A stretch of DNA of 23,327 nucleotides, from positions 1-23,327 of the forward strand of contig JAFUEG010000280.1 in the NCBI GenBank assembly GCA_017464045.1. The letters are read 5' to 3'. How positions within the stretch are numbered: the stretch's first letter is position 1; the number at the start of each line of letters is the position of its first letter. A program made the translations under genes and the position numbers. This stretch comes from Lachnospiraceae bacterium. GTDB taxonomy: Bacteria; Bacillota_A; Clostridia; Lachnospirales; Lachnospiraceae. Of the stretch, positions 1-7,382 are shown in pieces. Under the pieces are notes generated by a model. The model had not been told where the DNA came from and made no database searches. It saw only the letters and a program-made list of their open reading frames with translations.

Positions 1-900
1 CCAGTCATCCGTCTCTTCATGTGTAAAGGATGAGTTCCACGTACCTGTGACTGTCAGCTGATTCCTAAGTATCTTCCTATATATATCCTTGACAAATGTC
101 ATATCAGAGTACGGATTGCCTACCAGCATAACTTTACCTGCAGGGGCCGCACACTCTATACATTTTGATACAGTTTCATTTTTACCAATACACTCAAAGA
201 TACAATCTGCACCAATTCCATCTGTCTTTTCCATAATCCAGCCTGCCACATCGGTTATCTTACTGTCACAGTAATTATTCTCATCTATACCAATCATTAT
301 TATATTTTTCTTTTGGAATTCTTTATTACCGATTACATAAAGATTCTCAATACCGGATTCCTTTAAGAACATTACCAGCAGAAGTCCTATGGTACCAAGT
401 CCATAGACAAACACCTTATCCTCTTTCTTAGGCGAGAGCCTTCTCATACAGTGAACCGCAACAGCCATAGGTTCAAGCATCGCAGCCTGTTCATAAGTAA
501 CTCCTTTCTGAAGTTCTATCAGATTAGCCTCCGGCACAGCAACATACTCGGCAAACCCACCGTCACAGCGTGATCCCAGATAATTATAGTTTCGGCACAT
601 CTCATACTGCTTACGCTGACAAGGCACACATCTACCACATGGTATAAGCGGAAATACCCCTACCGGCTTATCCAACCATTTCCTATCGACACCGCTGCCA
701 AGCTCAATAACTTTACCGGCAAACTCATGCCCCGGTATAAGAGGGTGCACGTGTGCTCCGGTCTGATATATGCGCGGTATGTCAGAACCACATATACCAC
801 AAGCCTTAACTGCAACAATAACTTCATTATCTCCGGCAGTCGGCTTTTCTACCTCTTCATACCTTATATCATTTATCCCATGAAGTACGTAAGCTTTCAT
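1..900 (-). CDS. Zinc-dependent polyol/sugar-alcohol dehydrogenase, partial (C-terminus beyond window)
   Basis: Reading from the ATG at 900 gives 300 codons with no stop before the window edge, so roughly the last 45-50 residues of a ~345-residue medium-chain dehydrogenase are missing. Visible motifs: catalytic-zinc Cys37 in GICGSD, GHE at 57-59, four structural-zinc cysteines at 88, 91, 94 and 102, and a Rossmann motif GLGTIG at 167-172. The C-terminal part (GTWNSS) resembles the galactitol-1-phosphate 5-dehydrogenase/sorbitol dehydrogenase branch. Such enzymes interconvert a ketose (or ketose phosphate) and a polyol with NAD(P)H. It is preceded by AAAGGATAAG and lies 84 bases after the epimerase gene. 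With that epimerase and the transketolase pair upstream it could form a ketose-phosphate/polyol branch of flagellin-glycan synthesis. The family is clear; the substrate is unknown. Confidence 0.88.
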   Translation of the reverse strand, partial: MKAYVLHGINDIRYEEVEKPTAGDNEVIVAVKACGICGSDIPRIYQTGAHVHPLIPGHEFAGKVIELGSGVDRKWLDKPVGVFPLIPCGRCVPCQRKQYEMCRNYNYLGSRCDGGFAEYVAVPEANLIELQKGVTYEQAAMLEPMAVAVHCMRRLSPKKEDKVFVYGLGTIGLLLVMFLKESGIENLYVIGNKEFQKKNIIMIGIDENNYCDSKITDVAGWIMEKTDGIGADCIFECIGKNETVSKCIECAAPAGKVMLVGNPYSDMTFVKDIYRKILRNQLTVTGTWNSSFTHEETDDW

Positions 901-984
901 ATCTTATCCTTTTATAATCATTTCAATCAATGCTCACAAAAAATCAAATCATATATTTGCAAAACCTTTATATCGACAAGATTC

Positions 985-1647
985 TTATATCTCCAGCGCC
1001 CTTATATCTCTTAATATATCTCCATATGGTCTTCCCTTGCCAAAAAGCAGCGTGGTTCCAAGCACAAAACCCTTTACGCCCATAGGAGCAAACTGCTTTA
1101 TCTTATCCGCGCTGCAGGCACCGTCCCAATACACTTCAAAATTCATCTCTTCCTTTATCTTAAGAAGTCTCTCAATCTTATTTCCCACATACGGAAGATA
1201 CATCTGACCGGCATTTCCCGGATTAACTGACATAACAAGAACCTTGTCCACTATACGAAGCATCTCCATAACTGTTTCTATACTTGTACCGGGATTAATC
1301 GCTATACCCGGTATCATTCCAGCATCGATAATTGCTTTTAGCGTGGTCGACGGATGATACTCTGCTTCGGGATGTATGTAAACCGTATCACCTTTTCTTA
1401 AATTATTTAAAAATATATCTATGTGGGTATTTGGATGCTCTATCATAAGATGCACGTCAAGGGGTTTTTTTGTTGCACCGGCGATATAACGCATATCATT
1501 TAATGACATGGCATAATTAGGCACATATCTACCATCCATAATATCTATATGAAATGAGTCTATACCGCCATCTTCCAAGTCTCTTACTTCTTTTTCCAAA
1601 TTTCCATAATACGCACACATCATGGATGCTGTTAACTCAAAATCCAT
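985..1647 (-). CDS. Ribulose-phosphate/allulose-6-phosphate 3-epimerase-like protein
   Basis: A 220-residue TIM-barrel of the RPE family, about the usual length. Metal and catalytic positions are kept: HIDIMDG (His33, Asp35), DVHLM, IHPEAE, MSVNPG and WDG. The family normally epimerises a ketose phosphate at C3. Details such as SMMC near the N-terminus, IDIMDG, DGAC instead of DGG, and GTTLLF instead of GSAIF look closer to my memory of the D-allulose-6-phosphate 3-epimerase (AlsE) type than to housekeeping Rpe, so a dedicated glycan role is more likely than the pentose phosphate pathway. The ATG at 1647 follows AAGGGGGATAAG. It lies 40 bases after pseG and before the polyol dehydrogenase. 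Substrate not determinable here. Confidence 0.85.
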   Translation of the reverse strand: MDFELTASMMCAYYGNLEKEVRDLEDGGIDSFHIDIMDGRYVPNYAMSLNDMRYIAGATKKPLDVHLMIEHPNTHIDIFLNNLRKGDTVYIHPEAEYHPSTTLKAIIDAGMIPGIAINPGTSIETVMEMLRIVDKVLVMSVNPGNAGQMYLPYVGNKIERLLKIKEEMNFEVYWDGACSADKIKQFAPMGVKGFVLGTTLLFGKGRPYGDILRDIRALEI

Positions 1648-1687
1648 CGCTTATCCCCCTTTTTCCGGTTACTATAACATATCCACC

Positions 1688-2719
1688 CTACATTTCTTTA
1701 ATATACTCTGCAATACGCTGTGCCCCATACCCGTCTATCACACTTTGCATTTTTTTTGAATTATTCATTCTGATTTTTTTGTCAGACATATATTTCTTTA
1801 AATCCACATAACATTTATTTATACAATCACTCATATTTTCTTCAACATTTCCTGCATAAAACATAAGTCCGGAATCCTGCCATTTTTCAGCTCCCTTTTG
1901 GTTGTCCGCTATTGTAAAACAAATTGTAGGTATTCCGCATGCACACAATTCATATAAAGTAGTTCCCGAAGCTGAAATCGCAACATCACACATCCTCATC
2001 AAATCAGACATATTATTTATATTTTCATATAAAAAGATATTATTATTTTTATCTGCGATTTTTTTTAAATAATTCTTATTAGTATTAAAAACGCCGGAAA
2101 CAACGTGGAACTCTATATTTTTAAGCTCTGCTTTTTCACCAAAAAAATCAAGCAAATTACCGGCAACATTGTATTTATCCGTTCCGCCGGTTGTAATCAG
2201 AATTTTATTAACATTATCCCGAACTCTATACTCTTGATAGGAAAATTCTTCACGTAATGGAGCGTACATTCCGCCTAATAAAAAATTAATACTGCCGTCT
2301 TTTTCAATTTGACTCCTGTATTTCTCTGTTTCTACAAAAATGTTATAGTGAATAATAGTATTTACCGGATATTTAAACTTTTTTATATCATCAATATAAA
2401 TAATATTTGTAAGCTTGGAAATACTTTCCAAATAGCTTTCCGTAACGTAATATGAATCAATCAGTAATTTTCTGATTTTGTTTTCTTTAATAAAATTACA
2501 TATTTTATCAATCTCTAAATCCAGATTATTCCATACGGAATCTAATATAGCAAAATCAAAGCCATATTTTTTTATTATTTCAGCCGGATAAGAATCAGCC
2601 AAAATAAAAATTGTATTAATTCCTATCTTATTTAACTGCTGTGCTATGGTTATACATCTCATAACATGTCCGGTAGCAATAATATCATTTCCATCAACTC
2701 TTATGTATAAATTATCCAT
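1688..2719 (-). CDS. pseG: UDP-2,4-diacetamido-2,4,6-trideoxy-beta-L-altropyranose hydrolase (PseG)
   Basis: 343 residues with a GT-B-like fold. PseG removes UDP from the fully substituted altropyranose nucleotide, giving the free sugar that PseI condenses with phosphoenolpyruvate. The N-terminal signature is DGN followed by ATGHVMRC, with His18 in the place of the catalytic base of characterised PseG. Nucleotide-binding elements are TTGGTD (about 176-181) and ASGTTLYEL (about 250-258). It is somewhat longer than Campylobacter PseG (about 274 residues). The ATG at 2719 follows GGGGATAGCATTGG. It is visibly more AT-rich than the genes at the left edge and is separated from the other pse genes by about 6.5 kb of extra genes. 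Completing the pse set here supports a pseudaminic rather than sialic acid product. Confidence 0.9.
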   Translation of the reverse strand: MDNLYIRVDGNDIIATGHVMRCITIAQQLNKIGINTIFILADSYPAEIIKKYGFDFAILDSVWNNLDLEIDKICNFIKENKIRKLLIDSYYVTESYLESISKLTNIIYIDDIKKFKYPVNTIIHYNIFVETEKYRSQIEKDGSINFLLGGMYAPLREEFSYQEYRVRDNVNKILITTGGTDKYNVAGNLLDFFGEKAELKNIEFHVVSGVFNTNKNYLKKIADKNNNIFLYENINNMSDLMRMCDVAISASGTTLYELCACGIPTICFTIADNQKGAEKWQDSGLMFYAGNVEENMSDCINKCYVDLKKYMSDKKIRMNNSKKMQSVIDGYGAQRIAEYIKEM

Positions 2720-2739
2720 CCAATGCTATCCCCATCTTT

Positions 2740-3600
2740 TTAACTAACATCGCCAACTCTAATTAAATCATCTTTATGAGTCCTTCCGATCTTCCAATCT
2801 AATTCATAATTATCAAATTCATAAAAATTACGTCCCTTATTTATAAACATATCCTCAGCGACAACCTGCACAGATGCAGCAAGATCAAGCAAGCGAAATG
2901 TATTATTAAAGCAATCGGCACAGTTCATTATCCCACGCTCTATATATAATCTATCAGCCGATAACTGTTTTGATGTATATTGTAAATCCCTTACATACAT
3001 ACGATATACTCTTCTTTCGGATTCTCCGTTTATTTGATAATTGCCCACGAAATCCTTCATATATCTATAAGGTACATTTATCATTTCCTCTATATAATGT
3101 TCGAATGTATTACATTGTCCGGAATCGACATTTATCATTAACATCTTAGCCTGTGATTTATGCAGATAATGAAAAGGCGAATCTATCCCCCATGAATCCT
3201 TGTTTTTTAAGGATAAAAGTAAATCTTTATCCTTGCCTCCAACAGCAAATGAATATATAGGATGAAATGTACGCTTAAAATCTTTTCTTTTTTCAAGTAC
3301 CCAATTTCCTAATGAACCTGTCTGTCCGGGTGTTTTTTCATAGATAAATTCAATCCCCTTGCAAAAGTCCCAATTAAAAACAGGAATTAATATTGTTCCG
3401 TCTTTTCCTAAATAATTAATTAAATTATCTATAAACATATTCAGAAAATCATCCACATTACCTTTTTTTCCGACAGTACATTTAAAAAAACTCATCGCAA
3501 AACCGGTGATATTTGAAGCTATATATAAAGTGTCTCCTTTATTTATTCCAAGTGACGAATATACTTTATCCAAATCATCAAAATATTCTTCTGCCTTCAA
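2740..3600 (-). CDS. AAC(3)-family N-acyltransferase
   Basis: 286 residues if started at the TTG at 3600, which has GGGGG seven bases upstream; a longer reading from TTG 3627 overlaps the previous stop and lacks a ribosome site. It has the antibiotic-acetyltransferase (AAC(3)) fold signatures: KGDTLYIASN near 21-30, GTILIPVFNWDF near 68-79, FHPIYSFAVGG with His113, and NTFEHYIEE with His168. The family transfers an acyl group from a thioester (normally acetyl-CoA) to an amine. Many relatives in polysaccharide and glycan loci act on amino sugars rather than drugs, and that role fits here between an aminopeptidase-like gene (13 bases away) and pseG. It may place an N-acyl group on the pseudaminic acid precursor. 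Calling it an aminoglycoside resistance gene would be unsafe. Confidence 0.82.
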   Translation of the reverse strand: MKAEEYFDDLDKVYSSLGINKGDTLYIASNITGFAMSFFKCTVGKKGNVDDFLNMFIDNLINYLGKDGTILIPVFNWDFCKGIEFIYEKTPGQTGSLGNWVLEKRKDFKRTFHPIYSFAVGGKDKDLLLSLKNKDSWGIDSPFHYLHKSQAKMLMINVDSGQCNTFEHYIEEMINVPYRYMKDFVGNYQINGESERRVYRMYVRDLQYTSKQLSADRLYIERGIMNCADCFNNTFRLLDLAASVQVVAEDMFINKGRNFYEFDNYELDWKIGRTHKDDLIRVGDVS

Positions 3601-3613
3601 ATTATATCCCCCT

Positions 3614-4894
3614 TTAAACCCCGACAATCAAACCATTATCCAATAACTTATTGACAATACTTAATAAATCAAACGGGTTTACATCTATTATTTCTGATAT
3701 TTCAAATAAATCATTTCTTCCATCTGCATATGCAATAAAATCAATCAATGCTTTTACTTCATCATAGCTTCCTTTTTGACTTACCGTAGGATATAACCCT
3801 CTTTTTCCTAACTGAGGTTCTCCAAGCACCGTAACCTTATATTTTTTATTATATTCCATACATGAAATCCATTGTACAACGGTCTCATAAGCCCCTCCTA
3901 ACCCTTCAGGAGAGATGAAATCCATATTATCTGCAGATGTATGATATTCCGGAAATGTTCCATATTTTGACCGACAGAAACCTACTACCGGAAGCTCAAT
4001 TCCAGGGGCATTATACTGCCTCTCATCAGAACCCCTTTTTAGATAAGAATATTCTTTAAAATGAGGTTTCCTCTTTATAACACTTAACAATGATCTGTCA
4101 GCAATCGTATTTCCGTATCTGGATTTTATAATAGAATATTCTTTATCGTCTCCCACACATGAAAGTACAATTCCGGCTATCATTTTTTCTTTAAGTGATT
4201 CGTAATTATAGCTTAAATATGTAATTGAACCTATCGTTTCAGGATTTAAAACAAAGCGGTAAGTATAATGTCTGTTCTTTAAAGAATTTACATATCTTGC
4301 TAAAGCTGCTAATACAACAGGACCTGAGCATTCATTATTTGCCATAGATGGGTGACATGTGTAGCTTGAAAAGAAAATTTCTTCATCTGACTCTCCCGGT
4401 AAAACCAATTCCGCATATGTGAGATTACCATCAATTAATTCACTGTCAATATATATATGATATCTGCCATCAGCTAATGAATCTAATTGATTTTTTGCCA
4501 TGCAAAAACCGTATCTCTCTTTATAATAAGAGGTAACATACGGAATCACATCCGGCTGGTCAGGCTGCGTATAAATACATTGTTTAAGTTCTTCCAATGA
4601 TACCCATTTATCTACCGGAATTGAATATCCCATCACATGAAGATTATTATCTTTCATATCTATAATGTGATTACCTCTTTCGTCTGCTATATAAGCATCA
4701 CGTATTACCCATTCTTTAGGTACAGTCCAATCAAAAACTTTTGTTCCGGAAGGTACCTCTTTTATCTCCATTTTGATACCATCTTCATCAATAAATTCAT
4801 TAATTATATTTAATGTTTCTCTTACTCCTTCACCTGTGATACTCCGACAGATTGGAAAGATTTTTTTTGCAAGATTATACATTTTGGTATTCAT
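3614..4894 (-). CDS. DUF4910/DUF2172 aminopeptidase-like zinc hydrolase (M28-like)
   Basis: 426 residues from the ATG at 4894 (AAAGGA upstream; overlaps the transketolase end by 20 bases). It matches the DUF4910 family: an N-terminal segment with ICRSITGEG near 16-23, an inserted DUF2172-like part, an M28-like peptidase core with CHPSMANNECSGP at 180-192, GSDERQYNAPGIELP around 288-302, and YGTFPEYHTSADN with His318, then a C-terminal winged-helix region (about 365-426). The family was named from predicted aminopeptidase structures; its natural substrates are poorly known and it is frequent in surface-glycan loci. Here it sits next to an acyltransferase, so it may cut an amide, for example removing an amino acid or acyl group from an amino sugar; that is inference. 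The usual bridging aspartate position reads Asn-Asn-Glu. Confidence 0.85.
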   Translation of the reverse strand: MNTKMYNLAKKIFPICRSITGEGVRETLNIINEFIDEDGIKMEIKEVPSGTKVFDWTVPKEWVIRDAYIADERGNHIIDMKDNNLHVMGYSIPVDKWVSLEELKQCIYTQPDQPDVIPYVTSYYKERYGFCMAKNQLDSLADGRYHIYIDSELIDGNLTYAELVLPGESDEEIFFSSYTCHPSMANNECSGPVVLAALARYVNSLKNRHYTYRFVLNPETIGSITYLSYNYESLKEKMIAGIVLSCVGDDKEYSIIKSRYGNTIADRSLLSVIKRKPHFKEYSYLKRGSDERQYNAPGIELPVVGFCRSKYGTFPEYHTSADNMDFISPEGLGGAYETVVQWISCMEYNKKYKVTVLGEPQLGKRGLYPTVSQKGSYDEVKALIDFIAYADGRNDLFEISEIIDVNPFDLLSIVNKLLDNGLIVGV

Positions 4895-5837
4895 ATAAAA
4901 TCCTTTCGGCAATTTGCTCTGCTGTCAACCCAAGAGATTCAAGCATATACTGATATGAACCGGCCTTTACAAAATCATCAGGCAGCCCGATATTTAGAAC
5001 TTTTGTAAAATTACCGACTCCGGCAGCATATGTATTAACAATTGAGCCCAGTCCTCCGATTATACTATGTTCCTCAACAGTTACAATCAACTTGTATTCA
5101 TTATTTAAAACAGATTTATCAAACGGTTTTACAGTATAAATATCTACTACTTCAGAGTCTATATTCTTTTCTGAAAGTATATCTGCAGCTTTTAATGAAT
5201 TATAAACCATGCTTCCCGTAGCTGCTATCAATATGTCTTTACCTTTTCTGAGGTGATTGGCTTTACCAACTTCAAAATCATAAGCTTCCTCATAAATTCT
5301 TGGCATTCCCGGTTCTCCTGTCATTCTTATATATACAGGTCCTTCTATTTTTGCCGCTTCCCAGACACACATTGCAAGTTGAGCACAATCACATGGAGAG
5401 AAAATTGTTAGACCCGGTATAGCATTCATAATGGCTAAATCTGTCATACCATAATGAGAGTTTCCAAGTATGCTCATTGATATTCCACTGCCTAATCCGA
5501 CTGCTTTTATATTCAGGTGCATATATCCCATATTCATACGTACCTGATCCTCACATCTGTGAGTAATAAAAGGTGCAAATGATGACGCAAACGGTATTAA
5601 TCCCTCTTTTGCCAGTCCGGCAGATATACCTATAAGATTTTGTTCTGCAATTCCTACATTCAAATAGTGTGAAGGATTTTCAATCATTAATCTTGATAAT
5701 CCTGACGATCCGCCTAAATCTCCTGATAAAGCATATACTCGGTCATTATTATTTATTAAATCCTGTAAAGCTAAACCATATGTTGCTCTGGGGCCCATAC
5801 GAGACCATGTTTTAGCATTCTTCTTTGATATTTCCAT
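4875..5837 (-). CDS. Transketolase-like C-terminal subunit (pyrimidine-binding and C-terminal domains)
   Basis: 320 residues, the second half of a split thiamine-diphosphate enzyme. Visible features: RATYGLAL, SGDLGGSSGL, and VGIAEQN at 61-67 where Glu65 is the cofactor-activating glutamate of the pyrimidine domain, followed by the transketolase C-terminal domain from about 200 (ATGSMVYNSLKAADIL; VTVEEHSIIGGLGS). Split pairs like this occur both as housekeeping transketolases and in dedicated sugar pathways. It begins 2 bases after the stop of the N-terminal subunit, so translation is probably coupled, and its end overlaps the DUF4910 gene. Its place in a flagellin-glycan operon suggests making a special ketose or acyloin rather than central metabolism. 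Confidence 0.88.
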   Translation of the reverse strand: MEISKKNAKTWSRMGPRATYGLALQDLINNNDRVYALSGDLGGSSGLSRLMIENPSHYLNVGIAEQNLIGISAGLAKEGLIPFASSFAPFITHRCEDQVRMNMGYMHLNIKAVGLGSGISMSILGNSHYGMTDLAIMNAIPGLTIFSPCDCAQLAMCVWEAAKIEGPVYIRMTGEPGMPRIYEEAYDFEVGKANHLRKGKDILIAATGSMVYNSLKAADILSEKNIDSEVVDIYTVKPFDKSVLNNEYKLIVTVEEHSIIGGLGSIVNTYAAGVGNFTKVLNIGLPDDFVKAGSYQYMLESLGLTAEQIAERILYEYQNV

Positions 5838-5839
5838 TT

Positions 5840-6637
5840 TTACTCACCCTCAATTTCCTTCATTGCTTCCTCGTATTTTTCTTGAATTAATCTGTTATGA
5901 TGCCATTCATTATTATTCTCCATAAAAGAGATACCCTTTCCTTTTATCGTATTACATATAATAACCTTCGTTTTACCACCAAAGTCTGCTTCAAACGCAG
6001 ATTTTAACTCTGTCTCATTATGTCCATCTACCTCGTAAACCATAAGATCAAATCCGGATAACCTGTCCTTCATGTTAGACAAATCTATTATATCTCGGCT
6101 TTCTCCGTCACTTTGTATCTTATTATTGTCTATAATTATTGTGAAATTATCCAATTTCCACTGACCCGATAACATAAATGTTTCCCAAACCGAGCCCTCA
6201 TTACACTCACCATTACCTACCAGTGTGTATATATTAAAATCTTTATTATTTATCTTTGCTGCTTTTGCCATGCCTAAAGCCAAAGATACTCCCTGACCAA
6301 GACTTCCACTTGAACACTCAATACCATGTTTCAAATCCATAACCGGGTGAGAACCAAAAATGCTGCCATCCTGCATATATGTTGCAATTTCATTTTCTGA
6401 AATCATACCTATTTCTGCCAATGCAGCATATAATGCCAACACACAATGTCCCTTACTTAGGATAAATCTATCACGATCGTCCCAATCCGGTTCAGATACC
6501 TTATATCTTAAAATATCCCGATATAATACGGAAAGTATCTCAGCCATTGACAAAGAACCACCTAAATGAACACTTCGTCCACATTCATATGACATTCTCA
6601 ATATTCTATTTCTTATTTGCTTTGCGTTTATATCCAT
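5840..6637 (-). CDS. Transketolase-like N-terminal subunit (thiamine diphosphate/Mg-binding)
   Basis: 265 residues from the ATG at 6637, which has GGGAG eight bases upstream and lies one base past the TGA of the SDR gene. The first half of a split transketolase: DRFILSKGHCVLALY with His64, GSLGQG at 111-116, and the thiamine-diphosphate motif GNGECNEG starting at 141 with the NN pair at 171-172 (27 residues between). In the textbook motif the first part is GDG; here it is GNG, so a Mg ligand appears to be Asn. With the next gene it should form a transketolase-type enzyme moving a two-carbon ketol unit, or a related acyloin synthase. A TTG at 6658 gives a longer reading but is less convincing. 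Confidence 0.87.
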   Translation of the reverse strand: MDINAKQIRNRILRMSYECGRSVHLGGSLSMAEILSVLYRDILRYKVSEPDWDDRDRFILSKGHCVLALYAALAEIGMISENEIATYMQDGSIFGSHPVMDLKHGIECSSGSLGQGVSLALGMAKAAKINNKDFNIYTLVGNGECNEGSVWETFMLSGQWKLDNFTIIIDNNKIQSDGESRDIIDLSNMKDRLSGFDLMVYEVDGHNETELKSAFEADFGGKTKVIICNTIKGKGISFMENNNEWHHNRLIQEKYEEAMKEIEGE

Positions 6638-6638
6638 A

Positions 6639-7382
6639 TCAAATACTCCCACCGTCAATCCTTATTACCTGTCCTGTCACAAAATCACTTTGTTCAGACA
6701 ATAAAAACACACACAGCTTTGCTATCTCACAAGGTTTTGCAAGTCTTCCCAATGCCGTCCTTTTAAGGGTATCCTCCATTAAACTGTTTTCCATATTGGA
6801 GACCATCTCGGTATCTGTCATACCTGGCGCCACTGCATTTACTCTGACACCAAATTGTCCCAGTTCATTTGCAAGTTTCTTTGTTGCTCCGTTTATAGCG
6901 GCCTTACTGGAAACATATCCAAACTGTCCCGGATCTCCATCAATTGATGCTATGGAAGAAATATTAACTATACTTCCGTATTTTTGACGTATAAACTTCT
7001 TTATGAATCTCTGTGTGAAATACATAGGTCCAAAAAAATTAACTTGAAAAGTCTTTTTTATATCTGACATTTCCGTCATGGAAAAGAGACTTTTATTGCC
7101 AATAACACCTGCATTATTAACAATTCCGTCTATTGTAAGTTTTTCTCCGATAATTGATGAACCTGCTGACTTTATGGATTCTTCATCCTCAAAATCAATT
7201 ATTACCGGCTTTATAAAAACGTCCTTTTCTTTTTCTAACTTTTCTATCCAGTCCTTCGTTTCAGGAGAAACAGTACGCATACACGCCCAGACATTTGCAT
7301 TATTTCTTACACATTCTTCTGTTATAGCCTTGCCAATGCCTCTGTTTGCACCTGTTACCACTATATTTTTATTCGTTAACAT
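6639..7382 (-). CDS. Short-chain dehydrogenase/reductase (FabG-like)
   Basis: 247 residues from the ATG at 7382, preceded by GGGGGATTATAG; the longer open frame starting at 7487 has an N-terminus unlike the family. Classical SDR features: TGANRGIG at 10-17 for NAD(P), NNAG at 89-92, catalytic Ser143, Tyr156 and Lys160, and a PG motif after VNAVA. The length and motif layout match 3-oxoacyl-ACP reductases (FabG), but the same fold reduces many sugars and keto acids. It overlaps the radical SAM gene by 14 bases and is immediately followed by the transketolase pair. Possible roles: reducing a beta-ketoacyl group on the nearby acyl carrier protein, or reducing the product of the transketolase-like enzyme. 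Confidence 0.87.
   Translation of the reverse strand: MLTNKNIVVTGANRGIGKAITEECVRNNANVWACMRTVSPETKDWIEKLEKEKDVFIKPVIIDFEDEESIKSAGSSIIGEKLTIDGIVNNAGVIGNKSLFSMTEMSDIKKTFQVNFFGPMYFTQRFIKKFIRQKYGSIVNISSIASIDGDPGQFGYVSSKAAINGATKKLANELGQFGVRVNAVAPGMTDTEMVSNMENSLMEDTLKRTALGRLAKPCEIAKLCVFLLSEQSDFVTGQVIRIDGGSI

Noticed and set aside
926..985. GTCGATAT in the gap between the epimerase and dehydrogenase genes as a sigma-28 promoter
   Set aside because: The -10-like string has no TAAA at 14-16 bases upstream (CTGG/TGGA there), and the gene is not a typical sigma-28 target.
2740..3600. Aminoglycoside resistance gene
   Set aside because: The fold is AAC(3), but the gene is buried in a flagellin-glycan operon beside pseG; amino-sugar acylation is the better reading.
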